Shown here: positions 17,531 through 26,247 of the stretch, in pieces
How the letters are laid out: every line of letters begins with the position of its first letter
Position numbering within the stretch: the stretch's first letter is position 1
Origin: a gamma proteobacterium SS-5
GTDB taxonomy: Bacteria; Pseudomonadota; Gammaproteobacteria; Chromatiales; Chromatiaceae
Reading direction: 5' to 3'
Assembly (NCBI GenBank): GCA_009497875.2
Contig: CP032508.2
Span: 1,922,001 to 1,986,000 of the forward strand
DNA: 64,000 nucleotides
Notes under the pieces: generated by a model
The model's database searches: none
The model's input: only the letters and a program-made list of their open reading frames with translations
What the model was told of the DNA's origin: nothing
Position numbers and translations under genes: made by a program

Positions 17531-18328
17531 ATGCATGATCAACTAAAAAAACGACTCATCGGCGGTGCCGTGCTGGTGGCCCTGGCGGTGATCTTCCTGC
17601 CCATGCTGTTGGAAGAGGAATCACCCCTGGATCAGGGCTTTTCTGACCCGGCCATCCCCCCCCAGGGTAGGGATGCACAGGGCTTTGAATCCCGCACCCT
17701 GGCCCTGCCCGGCACCCAGGGCGATGCCCCAAGCGGGATAGAACCACTGATTGAACCACCCCCGGTATTTATCCCGGCTCCGGAATCGGATGGGGTGGAT
17801 GCCGCTCCATCCACAGCGCCCCTGGCCGAACCCGAGCCGATCCGTCCGATCCTGCCCAGGCCAGAGCCGGTGGTGCCCGCGCAGGGGCAAGCGGCAGCCC
17901 GGCCAAGCGCCCAACCCGAGCCTGAGACAGGGCCAGAACCCGAACCAGCGCCGCAGCCCGCCGCCCAAACCCAGCCCAAGCCGAAACCCAAACCTGAGCC
18001 CAGGCCGACCCCCAAACCAGTGCCCAAACCAGCGCCCAAACCAGCGCCCAGGCCGGCCCCCAAACCGCTGGCCGCTACACCGGATGGCGGCTGGGTGATC
18101 CAGGTGGCCAGCGTCACTAACGAGATCCGCGCCAAGCAGCTGGCGGTAAAGCTGCGGGCCAGGGATTACCCGGCCTTTGTGGAGACTGCCGAGGTGGATG
18201 GCAGGACCTGGTACCGGGTGCGCGTCGGGCCGGGCCAGGATGCCGGGCGCATGAACGCCCTCCTGTCCCGCCTGCAGTCGGACGCCTTGGTCGAGGGGAT
18301 GGATCCCAAGGTCATCAGTAACCACTAG
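17531..18328 (+). CDS. SPOR-domain cell-division protein, DedD-like
   Basis: A 265-residue single-pass inner-membrane protein. Residues 1-8 are cytoplasmic and the TM is at about 9-27 (IGGAVLVALAVIFLPML). A long Pro/Glu/Lys linker with PKP repeats follows. The C-terminal SPOR domain (from WVIQVASVTN, about 195-265) would bind glycan strands lacking stem peptides at the septum. DedD occupies this position between folC and cvpA in many gammaproteobacteria. The linker length is typical. Confidence 0.88.
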   Translation: MHDQLKKRLIGGAVLVALAVIFLPMLLEEESPLDQGFSDPAIPPQGRDAQGFESRTLALPGTQGDAPSGIEPLIEPPPVFIPAPESDGVDAAPSTAPLAEPEPIRPILPRPEPVVPAQGQAAARPSAQPEPETGPEPEPAPQPAAQTQPKPKPKPEPRPTPKPVPKPAPKPAPRPAPKPLAATPDGGWVIQVASVTNEIRAKQLAVKLRARDYPAFVETAEVDGRTWYRVRVGPGQDAGRMNALLSRLQSDALVEGMDPKVISNH

Positions 18329-18337
18329 GGGTCAGCC

Positions 18338-19525
18338 ATGCCGCGCATTCCTGTTTTTGTTTGCTTCTTGTGGGCGTCATTGCCCCTGACCGGCCCGCTT
18401 CAGGCCGAAGGGCAGGGCGATTGGGGCTGCACCGCCAAACCCGAAGGGGGGTGGAACTGCAACTGGAGCGGCCAGGGGGCCCCACCCCAGCCCGCGCCGC
18501 CGTCGGTCCCTGCGCCCGTTTCCGCTCCAGTCCAATCCGCGCCAGTGGCCCAGCCGACCGCCCCAATGGCAGCAAGGCAACCGAGTCCGCCGAGCGCGCC
18601 GGGGCCAGCGCCCCAGCTACAGCAGGGTTACGGCCAGCCAGGGCCGCAGGGCCAGGTAGCGGCTCAGACCGAGGCCGTGGCCGAAGCGGGTTGGTTGGAC
18701 CGTGGCCTGAACACCATCAAGGACTGGGTGGGCCTGGATGGCGAGGGCGCGGCCCCAGCCCGGACAAGGGCGGCAGAACCCAGGCCACTGCCGGGGCTTG
18801 AAGACCTGCAACCCGGGCCTTCCCATGCCCCGGCCCCGCAGCAGACCCCCGCCAACCCGCCTGCCGCGCAGACCTGGGCGGCCCCGGCGGCGTCCTTTGC
18901 GCCCGACAACCCGGGTCAACCCAGCCCGCCAATGGTCGATCGGCCCGTACTTGAACCCGAGCCGCAGCCTCAGCCCTTGGCCAGCCAGACCCCCGTAACA
19001 GGTGCGCAGGGCGGTGGTTTTGCCCCCTGGACAACCCTGAAGCGCTGGATGGGTCTGGAGCCTGCCACACAACCCCTGACCCGGTCGGACAGCCCGGCAC
19101 CCGTGGTGGAGGGGGCCGCCCCCCAGGAACCGGTCAGGGCACCGGCCAAAGCTCAGACCAGAACGCCGCCCCAATCTCGACCCAAATCCCAGGCCCCATC
19201 TCAGTCGCGACCCCAGGCCAGGCCCCAGGTTAGACCCAGGCCGACCCCGGTCGAGTTCAAGCCCCTGCCGGGGGATGAGCGTAAGATCCATGTGGTACAG
19301 ATCCAGTCGGCCTCGCAGCGGGCCGGGCTTGAGGCCCTGAGCGCTCAGCTGGGTCTGGGGGCAAAGGCCTGGATCCACGAGGAGCAGCGCAACGGCGCGC
19401 CCTGGTTCAGCCTGTTCTATGGCCGCTACGGGACGCTCAACCAGGCTCTGGATGCCATGCAGGCCCTGCCCCGTGCGGTGCAGCAACGCGGCCCCTGGGT
19501 ACGCAAGCTGGAGCTTGCGCCCTGA
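18338..19525 (+). CDS. Secreted SPOR-like protein with long disordered linker
   Basis: A 395-residue protein with a signal peptide ending near LQAEG, then WGCTAKPEGGWNCNW, a paired-Cys/Trp motif. About 280 residues of Pro/Ala/Gln-rich low complexity follow. The last about 75 residues (HVVQIQSASQRAGLEAL, WFSLFYGRYG) resemble a SPOR domain. It starts 9 bp after the dedD-like gene, so the two are surely cotranscribed. It probably acts in the cell envelope, possibly at the septum. The exact role is unknown. Confidence 0.75.
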   Translation: MPRIPVFVCFLWASLPLTGPLQAEGQGDWGCTAKPEGGWNCNWSGQGAPPQPAPPSVPAPVSAPVQSAPVAQPTAPMAARQPSPPSAPGPAPQLQQGYGQPGPQGQVAAQTEAVAEAGWLDRGLNTIKDWVGLDGEGAAPARTRAAEPRPLPGLEDLQPGPSHAPAPQQTPANPPAAQTWAAPAASFAPDNPGQPSPPMVDRPVLEPEPQPQPLASQTPVTGAQGGGFAPWTTLKRWMGLEPATQPLTRSDSPAPVVEGAAPQEPVRAPAKAQTRTPPQSRPKSQAPSQSRPQARPQVRPRPTPVEFKPLPGDERKIHVVQIQSASQRAGLEALSAQLGLGAKAWIHEEQRNGAPWFSLFYGRYGTLNQALDAMQALPRAVQQRGPWVRKLELAP

Positions 19526-19535
19526 AATGGCCTCT

Positions 19536-19654
19536 GTAGCCCGGATGTAGCCAAAGCGCCGTCCTTGCTTCGACAGTGCTCAGCACAGGAAGCCTGTCGA
19601 AGGGTGCCAAAGCCGAGGATGCCGGAAGGGACCCTTGCCCTCTATCCGGGCTAC
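19536..19654. repeat. Nested TAGCCCGGAT..ATCCGGGCTA repeat
   Basis: GTAGCCCGGAT at 19536-19546 and ATCCGGGCTAC at 19644-19654 are perfect inverted ends. The interior is about 97 bp rather than the usual 12-15 bp and holds a second hairpin, CTTCGACA..TGTCGAAG, so one repeat seems to have inserted in another. Confidence 0.65.
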
Positions 19655-19746
19655 AACCTGCCCGTTGCTGCTATGACTTGCACGCCAATCGGTGATAATC
19701 GGCACAATTGGCAATCAAAAATCCATGCCCACCCCTGGAGATACAA

Positions 19747-20316
19747 GTGACCCTCAACTGGCTTGACTATGGCATCATCGCGATCATTCTGCTGTCCAGC
19801 CTGGTCAGCCTGTTTCGCGGCTTTGTGCGCGAGGCCCTGTCCCTGGCCTTCTGGGTGCTGGCCTTCTGGGTGGCGCAGATGTTCTTCCGCGAGCTGGCCG
19901 TACCCCTGGGGCAGTGGATTCAGGTGCCCTCGCTGCAATTGGCGGCGGCCTTTGCCATCATCTTTTTCAGCGTACTGCTGCTGGGCGGGCTGATCACCTA
20001 CATCATCGCCAAGCTGATCGACGCCACCGGCCTGAGCGGTACCGACCGCCTTATCGGCGTGCTCTTCGGCGCGACCCGGGGTGCCCTGCTGGTGGCCGGT
20101 CTGGTGCTGCTGGCGGGTCTGACGGCCATCCCCCAGGACCCCTGGTGGCAGCAGTCTCAACTGGTGGGCCATTTCGAGGAGCTGGCGGCCTGGTTGCGCG
20201 GTCTCTTGCCCCCGGATATCGCCGAGCGCATTCGCCTGGGCGGCGAGCAGCTGATTTCCCCTGGCGGTGCGCCGCCCCCTCCTCACCCCCCACAGCCACC
20301 AACAGGTGCGAGGTAA
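19747..20316 (+). CDS. cvpA: CvpA family membrane protein
   Basis: A 189-residue integral membrane protein with four hydrophobic segments, starting at GTG 19747 behind GGAG with 9 nt spacing (VTLNWLDYGIIAIILLSS). CvpA is linked to colicin V production, and in many genomes to purF expression and envelope or bile stress. It ends in a Pro-rich tail (PPPPHPPQPP). The gap to purF is only 2 bp, the classical cvpA-purF operon. Confidence 0.92.
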   Translation: MTLNWLDYGIIAIILLSSLVSLFRGFVREALSLAFWVLAFWVAQMFFRELAVPLGQWIQVPSLQLAAAFAIIFFSVLLLGGLITYIIAKLIDATGLSGTDRLIGVLFGATRGALLVAGLVLLAGLTAIPQDPWWQQSQLVGHFEELAAWLRGLLPPDIAERIRLGGEQLISPGGAPPPPHPPQPPTGAR

Positions 20317-20318
20317 GT

Positions 20319-21833
20319 ATGTGCGGTATTGTTGGAATCGTCGGCCGTTCGCCGGTCAGTCAGTCGCTCTATGATTCCCTGCAGATCCTGCAACATCGGG
20401 GTCAGGATGCGGCGGGTATAGTCACCTGCGACAACAAGCGCCTGCATCTGTGCAAGGACAATGGCCTGGCACGGGATGTATTCAGCCATGAGCGTATGCT
20501 CGGCCTGCGCGGCAACATGGGCATAGGCCATGTGCGTTATCCCACGGCGGGCTGCTCTTCGTCGGCCGAGGCGCAGCCGTTTTACGTCAACTCGCCCTTC
20601 GGCATCACCCTGGCGCACAACGGCAATCTGACCAATGCCGCCGAGCTGAAGCAGGAGCTGTTCCGCGAGGACCTGCGCCACATCAACACCGAATCCGATT
20701 CCGAGATCCTGCTCAATGTCTTCGCCCACGAGCTGCAGGCGGTGACCAAGATGGATGTCGATGAGGACGATATCTTCAAGGCTCTGAGCGGGGTCTATCG
20801 GCGCTGCCGGGGCGGTTATTCCGCTGTGGCCATGATCCCTGGGGTGGGCATCCTGGGCTTTCGCGATGCCTTTGGCATACGCCCCATCGTATTTGGCCGA
20901 CGCGAGACCGACGCGGGCGATGAGTACATGATTGCCTCCGAGAGCGTGGCCCTGGACACCTTGGGCTTTGATCTGATCCGCGACCTGCGCCCCGGCGAGG
21001 GGGTGTTCATCGACATCCAGGGCAACCTGCACAGCCGCATCTGCGCCGAGCAGACCCTGCTCTCGCCCTGCATTTTCGAGTTTGTCTATTTCGCCCGGCC
21101 GGACTCGGTGATCGACGATATCTTCGTCCACAAGGCCCGCTCGCGGATGGGCAAGCGGCTTGCCCACAGCATAGAAAAACGCTGGGCAGGCAAAGACATA
21201 GACGTGGTCATCCCGATCCCCGACACCAGCCGCACCGCCGCCCTGCGGCTGGCCAATACCCTGGGGGTGCGCTACACCGAGGGCTTCATCAAAAATCGCT
21301 ACATCGGCCGCACCTTCATCATGCCCGGACAGAAGGTGCGCAAGAAGTCTGTGCGCCAAAAGCTCAATGCCATCGATCTGGAATTCAAGAACAAGAACGT
21401 GCTGCTGGTGGATGACTCCATAGTGCGCGGCACCACCTCGCGCCAGATCGTACAGATGGCGCGCGAGGCCGGGGCGCGCAAGGTGTTCTTCGCTTCGGCG
21501 GCACCGCCGGTGCGCTTCCCCAATGTGTATGGCATCGACATGCCTGCCGCTAGGGAACTGGTGGCCTTTGATCGCAGCGAGGATGAGATCGGCCGCCTGG
21601 TGGGGGCCGATGGCATCATCTACCAGACCCTGGAAGACCTCACCCTGGCCTGCCAGAAGAAGGGCAAGACCAAGGTGGACCGCTTTGAGGCGGCGGTATT
21701 CAACGGCGACTACGTCACCGGCGACGTCACCGCCGACTACCTGGCGCAGCTGGAGATGGACCGCAACGACAAGGTCAAATCTGGCAACGACCTGGCCGGG
21801 CAGAAGGTGATTGATTTGCATAATAAGGCTTGA
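20319..21833 (+). CDS. purF: Amidophosphoribosyltransferase
   Basis: A 504-residue enzyme that commits PRPP to purine synthesis. The start MCGIVGIVG puts the catalytic N-terminal Cys at position 2 with no propeptide, as in the E. coli enzyme. The glutaminase half is followed by a phosphoribosyltransferase half with the PRPP loop VLLVDDSIVRGTTS. An open frame extends far upstream, but MCGI is the only sensible start. It is cotranscribed with cvpA. Confidence 0.97.
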   Translation: MCGIVGIVGRSPVSQSLYDSLQILQHRGQDAAGIVTCDNKRLHLCKDNGLARDVFSHERMLGLRGNMGIGHVRYPTAGCSSSAEAQPFYVNSPFGITLAHNGNLTNAAELKQELFREDLRHINTESDSEILLNVFAHELQAVTKMDVDEDDIFKALSGVYRRCRGGYSAVAMIPGVGILGFRDAFGIRPIVFGRRETDAGDEYMIASESVALDTLGFDLIRDLRPGEGVFIDIQGNLHSRICAEQTLLSPCIFEFVYFARPDSVIDDIFVHKARSRMGKRLAHSIEKRWAGKDIDVVIPIPDTSRTAALRLANTLGVRYTEGFIKNRYIGRTFIMPGQKVRKKSVRQKLNAIDLEFKNKNVLLVDDSIVRGTTSRQIVQMAREAGARKVFFASAAPPVRFPNVYGIDMPAARELVAFDRSEDEIGRLVGADGIIYQTLEDLTLACQKKGKTKVDRFEAAVFNGDYVTGDVTADYLAQLEMDRNDKVKSGNDLAGQKVIDLHNKA

Positions 21834-21839
21834 AGAAGC

Positions 21840-22062
21840 TGCCAGCTTTCAGCGGCCAGCTTTCAGCCGTCAGCGGCCAGCCTTTGCATAGGGCGGCCCG
21901 TGGCCGCCGTGCCTGCGGTGCGCAACCCAATCACGGCTGGCTTGGCGGCGGGCGCGTGGGAGGTCGGCTCTGCCGGGCGAAGGAGGCACTGCCAGGTCGC
22001 GCAGCAAGCTGCCCTCCCACAGACTCCGTTAAAGCTGGCCGCTGATGGCTGACTGCCGACCC
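21840..22062. repeat. CAGCTTTCAGC-type inverted repeats between purF and metZ
   Basis: Near-tandem CAGCGGCCAGCTTTCAGC units at 21840-21885 are matched in inverse orientation at about 22031-22061 (AAGCTGGCCGCTGATGGCTG). Between them is a GTGGGAGG..CCTCCCAC hairpin. No gene is seen here. The same family recurs at 40.53-40.62 kb. Confidence 0.6.
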
Positions 22063-22087
22063 TACTCAACCAGCAAAAGGTAGCAAC

Positions 22088-23278
22088 ATGTTTGATAACG
22101 ATGGCGAATGGGATATGGCCACCCTGGCGGTGCGGGCCGGTCAGGTACGCAGCCAGGAGTCCGAGCATGGCGAGGCCATCTTTCCCACCTCCAGTTATGT
22201 GTTCGCCAGCGCCGCCGAGGCCGCCGCGCGCTTTGCCGGCGAGATCCCAGGCAACATCTACTCCCGCTTCACCAACCCCACAGTACGCACCTTCGAGCAG
22301 CGCCTGGCGGCCATGGAGGGGGCCGAGGCCTGCGTCGCCACGGCATCCGGCATGGCGGCCATCCTCGCCCTGTGCATGGGCCTGCTGCGCTCCGGAGACC
22401 ACCTGGTCGCCTCGCGCAGCATCTTCGGTACCACGGTGATCCTGTTCAACAAATACCTGGCCCGCTTTGGCATAGAGACCAGCTTTGTCGATCTTACCGA
22501 CCTGTCCCAGTGGCAGGCGGCCCTGCGCCCCAATACCCGGCTGCTGTTCCTGGAGACCCCCTCCAACCCCCTCACCGAGGTGGCGGATATCCGCCAGCTG
22601 GCCGACCTGGCCCACGACCAGGGTGCCCTGCTGGCGGTGGATAATTGCCTCTGCACCCCGGTGTTGCAGCGGCCGCTGGCGCTGGGGGCAGACATCATCA
22701 TCCACTCGGCTACCAAATACCTGGACGGCCAGGGCCGCTGCGTCGGCGGGGCCGTGCTGGGCGATGCCAAACAGGTGGGTGAAGAGGTGTTCGGCGTACT
22801 GCGTACCTGTGGCCCGAGCATGAGTCCGTTCAATGCCTGGGTGTTTCTCAAGGGGCTGGAGACCCTGCAGGTCCGAATGCAGGCCCATTGCCGCAATGCC
22901 GACGAGCTGGCGCGGCGGCTGCAGGACCATCCCCAGGTGGAGCGGGTCTATCACCCCAGCCTGGAGTCCCACCCCCAGCATGGGCTGGCGCAGCGGCAGC
23001 AGGCGGGCTCCGGCGGCGTGCTTGCGTTTGATATCAAGGGCGGGCGCGAGGCCGCCTGGGGCGTGATCGATAGCACCTGCCTGCTGTCCATCACCGCCAA
23101 CCTGGGCGATGTGAAGAGCACCATCACCCACCCCGCCACCACCACCCACGGCCGCCTGAGTCCTGAGGAGCGTCAGCAAATCGGCCTGGGCGAAGGCCTG
23201 CTACGCCTCTCCGTGGGCCTGGAGTCCATCGAGGATATCTGGAACGATCTGTTGCGCGGGTTGAATCGATCAGCCTAA
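22088..23278 (+). CDS. metZ: O-succinylhomoserine sulfhydrylase
   Basis: A 396-residue PLP enzyme of the Cys/Met metabolism family that makes homocysteine from O-succinylhomoserine and sulfide. The PLP lysine lies in HSATKYLDGQGRCVGG, and substrate-loop motifs NIYSRFTNPT and ETPSNPL are present. MetZ downstream of cvpA-purF is the Pseudomonas arrangement. This supports MetZ over the similar gamma-synthases, though the reaction is inferred from homology and context. An AAGG site precedes the ATG. Confidence 0.92.
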   Translation: MFDNDGEWDMATLAVRAGQVRSQESEHGEAIFPTSSYVFASAAEAAARFAGEIPGNIYSRFTNPTVRTFEQRLAAMEGAEACVATASGMAAILALCMGLLRSGDHLVASRSIFGTTVILFNKYLARFGIETSFVDLTDLSQWQAALRPNTRLLFLETPSNPLTEVADIRQLADLAHDQGALLAVDNCLCTPVLQRPLALGADIIIHSATKYLDGQGRCVGGAVLGDAKQVGEEVFGVLRTCGPSMSPFNAWVFLKGLETLQVRMQAHCRNADELARRLQDHPQVERVYHPSLESHPQHGLAQRQQAGSGGVLAFDIKGGREAAWGVIDSTCLLSITANLGDVKSTITHPATTTHGRLSPEERQQIGLGEGLLRLSVGLESIEDIWNDLLRGLNRSA

Positions 23279-23338
23279 GGATCACGGGGCGAGCAGGGCC
23301 GCCCCAGAAAATGAACGTCTGCTCGCCCTTGATCCTTA
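23276..23338. terminator. Hairpin between convergent metZ and lipoprotein gene
   Basis: TAAGGATCACGGGGCGAGCA (from 23276, including the metZ stop codon) pairs with TGCTCGCCCTTGATCCTTA (to 23338), giving a stem of about 20 bp with one bulge. It probably ends transcription from both sides; there is no clear U-tract. Confidence 0.55.
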
Positions 23339-23366
23339 GTACGCAGCCGGGAGGAGGCTGGTCGGC

Positions 23367-23714
23367 TCACTCATGCTCGTGGCCGGCTACGTGCAGGTAG
23401 CTGGTGGGGCTTTTGCTGTCTTGGATCTGAAAGCTGTAGCTGCCGGGCTCGAAGCGGCCCAGATAGGCGGTCTTGCCTGGCGGGTAGCGGCCCGGATAGA
23501 CATTCTGGCCGGAGATAAGCCAGTCCTTTTTTCCCTTGGGGGTGCGCAGAAAGACCTCACAGGGGGAGCCGGTACAGATGCGCGAGTCGCCCGGCCTGAG
23601 CACGACGGAATCAAAGTTATTGTCATGGGCCGGTGGCGTGGCGCAGCCGGTCAGGGCCACTCCCAGGGCTAAGATCAAGGCCGGGGTGAGGCCGATGCGG
23701 CTTGGCTGTATCAT
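23367..23714 (-). CDS. Small outer-membrane or periplasmic lipoprotein
   Basis: A 115-residue product with a lipoprotein signal: a hydrophobic segment and lipobox LTGC, so the mature protein starts at the lipidated Cys. The rest is about 90 residues and is expected to be periplasmic (RICTGSPCEVFLRTP, PGRYPPGKTAYLGRFEPGSYSF). No family is recognised. A longer frame upstream overlaps the kinase gene and is rejected in favour of the ATG at 23714 with a clean signal. It begins 17 bp after the kinase-like gene, so it belongs to the same operon. Confidence 0.75.
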   Translation of the reverse strand: MIQPSRIGLTPALILALGVALTGCATPPAHDNNFDSVVLRPGDSRICTGSPCEVFLRTPKGKKDWLISGQNVYPGRYPPGKTAYLGRFEPGSYSFQIQDSKSPTSYLHVAGHEHE

Positions 23715-23730
23715 ATCCACTTGCCAATCC

Positions 23731-24399
23731 TCAGGGCAGCCTGAGTTCAAAGCAGCTGCCCGGCAGTTGCCGGTTGTTGTATAGCTTGATGCTGCCCTGG
23801 CGGCCGTGGGCGCTGTGCAGTCGGGCCACCTGATCGGCAAAGTAGAGGCCTAGCTGGGTGCGGCCGTTGCTGAAGGACTCCTCGTGGCTGTCCTGTTCCA
23901 GGGCGTCGAGCATGGATTGGGGGTAGCCGTTGCCGTCGTCTTCGATACGGATCACCAGATAGTCGTCCTCCTGACTGGCGCTCAGGCGAATCTTGCCCTT
24001 GGCGTAACGCTGGGCGTTGCCTATGGTGCTGTTGAGCACGCCCCGCACCATGTCCTCATCAAAGAAGCCGCACAGGTAGGGGTCGCAGTCGTATTCCATC
24101 GTCAGTCCGAGGGAGTCGGCAGTGGATTGGTTCTCGGCGATGAGCTCGCTGAGCAGGTCGTCCACGTTGATCTCCTGGATGGAGAGCATGATCTGATTGA
24201 CCCCCATCTTGTACAGGGTGAGCAGCTGGATCATGTTGTTGTTGGCCCGCTGCACCTCGTTTTTCAGCATGCAGCCCTTGTCTTTGTCCTGGATCTTGTT
24301 GTCCGGATTGTCCAGCAGTTCATCTAGGTTGTTGCTGATGATGCCCAGGGAATTCTTGATGTCATGGATGCTGGAGGCAAGAATATCGGAAAAGTTCAT
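23731..24399 (-). CDS. Soluble histidine-kinase-like ATPase
   Basis: A 222-residue protein without sensor or TM region. It has an H-box (SSIHDIKNSLGII, His near residue 12) and an HATPase domain with N-box NSTIGNAQRYA, G1 DDGNGYP and G2 GLYFADQVARLH, so both halves of a kinase core look intact. AAGGAG lies 9 nt before the ATG. It follows the response regulator-TPR gene by 84 bp on the same strand, so the two are likely partners, with the regulator's own receiver the probable phosphate acceptor. Confidence 0.82.
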   Translation of the reverse strand: MNFSDILASSIHDIKNSLGIISNNLDELLDNPDNKIQDKDKGCMLKNEVQRANNNMIQLLTLYKMGVNQIMLSIQEINVDDLLSELIAENQSTADSLGLTMEYDCDPYLCGFFDEDMVRGVLNSTIGNAQRYAKGKIRLSASQEDDYLVIRIEDDGNGYPQSMLDALEQDSHEESFSNGRTQLGLYFADQVARLHSAHGRQGSIKLYNNRQLPGSCFELRLP

Positions 24400-24483
24400 G
24401 GTCGCTCACTCCTTGTCATTGCTTGATCGTGCCGGGTTCTTTAGTTTTGAAATGGACCGCTCGGGTCTCCCTCGAACCAGGTC

Positions 24484-26109
24484 TCACTGGTTGTGCGCCA
24501 GTTGCTGCAGGCGGGGAATCAGGCTGCTCAGGCGCCAGTCATCCGGGGCCATGCGCCTGACCCGCTCGATGAATCGGTTGGCGGCATTCAGATCCTCCTT
24601 GTTGTTGCCCTGGGCCTCCATTTTCATCAGACAGGCCTTGGCGGCGTTGAGGTTGATGGTTTTGTTGCTGGGCAGCTCATCGGCGGCATCGTGCAGCAGA
24701 TGGATGGCCTCGTCCAGGCGGCCCTCGCGAATCAGCTTGACGCCCTTGTTGTTCTTGCGGAACACGTCCTTGCGGATGTCTTCAATCATCTGTTCGGGGG
24801 CATCGCTCAGGCCGCTGGCCTTGAGCACCTGACCCACGGCCCCGAGCAGGCTGTCATCGTCGTGGTTGTTGGCCACCACCGTGCGCAGCAGGCTGTTGGC
24901 CCTGTCGTTCTGGCCCAGTTGGGAACAGGCCGAGGCCATCTCCAGCCCCAGTTTACCGGTGGCACCGTGTTCGAACTGGGATAAGACCCCCTCGGCCTTT
25001 TGCAGTTCTTCCGCGGCACCCTTGGTGTCACCCTGATTCTGCTTGATCACGGCCTTGGTGGTGGCCTGATAGAATTCGGCCTCGGGGTCGTCAGGGAAGC
25101 TCTTGGCCAGATCCTGGACTACCTTGAGGGCATCCAGGTGCTTGTTGTTGGCGCTCTTGGACTTGGCCAGTCCGGAGAGGGCCGAGGGGTGGCTGAATAC
25201 CGAATGCTGACCAAAGCTGACGGCCCGGTTGTAGGCCTTTTCGGCCAGCTCGGAGTTGCCGTTCTGCAGGGCCAGATCCCCCAGTTGATGCTGACGGCGA
25301 ACCGCCTTGGGAGAGAGCTTGACAGCTCGGCTCAGGGTGGCCTCGGCGGTGGCTAGGTCGCCCTCGATGGTCTGTATCTTGGCCAGCCAGTCGAAGGCGG
25401 CAACCAGGTAGGGGTATTCCTCGATCATGCCCTGGAACAGGGTCTTGGCCTCGGCGTATTGCTTCTTGGAAAACAATACCTTAGCCTTGCCCAGCCTGGC
25501 CCAGGCCATGTCGCGGGCCTGTAGCGCCTGGTCGTAGATGTCCAGGGCATCGTCATAGCGACCGGCCTGAATCGAGATTTGGGCCTTGATCTTCTGCAGG
25601 TCGGGCAGGTTTTTCGGATTTTTGGCGATCATGGCGTTGAGCAACGCCAGCGCCTTGGGGTAGTTGTTGCTGGTGAGTGCGTCATTGACCGGTTGCAGTA
25701 CGTGCTTGCGCTCGAACAGACGGGTCAGGCGGGTGCGCAGCAGTTCCTTGTTGAAGGGCTTGGACAGATAGTTGTCCGGCTCGTGCTCGACGGCGCTCAT
25801 GACCATCTCGCGAGTATTTTCGGCGGTGATCATGATGAAGATGGAGTGCAGCCCCAAAAGCCCCCGGTGGCGGGCCTCTTCCAGTACCTGCTGGCCGTCC
25901 TTGCCCGGACCCAGGTTATAGTCGCACAGGACGACATCAAAACGGCGCTTGGCCAGCAGGGCTATGGCCTCCTCACCTGTGGTGGCAACACTGATGTCCT
26001 TGGCGGGTACGCCCAGCCCCTGGAGGATGGATTTGACCATAGAACGCATGGCGGGGAAGTCGTCCACCGCCAGATATTTTAGGCCAATGAAAGGGTTATC
26101 TATTGCCAT
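24484..26109 (-). CDS. Response regulator with receiver and TPR domains
   Basis: A 541-residue protein. Residues about 8-130 form a CheY-like receiver with AVDDFPAMR, phospho-acceptor VLCDYNLGPGKDG, MITAE and the switch lysine YLSKPF. The rest is a string of TPR-like helical repeats (for example YPKALALLNAMIAKNP, GRYDDALDIYDQALQARD). There is no DNA-binding or enzymatic output, so it likely acts through protein contacts. The ATG at 26109 (MAIDNPFIGLKYL) starts close to the receiver; an in-frame ATG 18 codons upstream is possible. It is first in an operon with a kinase-like gene and a lipoprotein gene. Confidence 0.87.
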   Translation of the reverse strand: MAIDNPFIGLKYLAVDDFPAMRSMVKSILQGLGVPAKDISVATTGEEAIALLAKRRFDVVLCDYNLGPGKDGQQVLEEARHRGLLGLHSIFIMITAENTREMVMSAVEHEPDNYLSKPFNKELLRTRLTRLFERKHVLQPVNDALTSNNYPKALALLNAMIAKNPKNLPDLQKIKAQISIQAGRYDDALDIYDQALQARDMAWARLGKAKVLFSKKQYAEAKTLFQGMIEEYPYLVAAFDWLAKIQTIEGDLATAEATLSRAVKLSPKAVRRQHQLGDLALQNGNSELAEKAYNRAVSFGQHSVFSHPSALSGLAKSKSANNKHLDALKVVQDLAKSFPDDPEAEFYQATTKAVIKQNQGDTKGAAEELQKAEGVLSQFEHGATGKLGLEMASACSQLGQNDRANSLLRTVVANNHDDDSLLGAVGQVLKASGLSDAPEQMIEDIRKDVFRKNNKGVKLIREGRLDEAIHLLHDAADELPSNKTINLNAAKACLMKMEAQGNNKEDLNAANRFIERVRRMAPDDWRLSSLIPRLQQLAHNQ

Positions 26110-26247
26110 TAGTAGCTTGTGTGGATCTTGGGTGCTGTGTTCAGAGTCAGGATTGGCAACCACTCAGGCCAATCATCCCTCGTCCCATGGCATTGCAGGG
26201 GCGAATATCAGCTATGTTAATCGAATAAGCGCAATAATCTAGCAGCT

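Noticed and set aside
19914-20318. Upstream extension of purF
   Set aside because: The open frame overlaps cvpA. PurF needs the N-terminal Cys exposed after Met, which MCGIVG at 20319 provides.
23715-23840. Longer start of the lipoprotein gene at 23840
   Set aside because: It would overlap the kinase gene and bury the lipoprotein signal. The ATG at 23714 gives a proper signal and lipobox.
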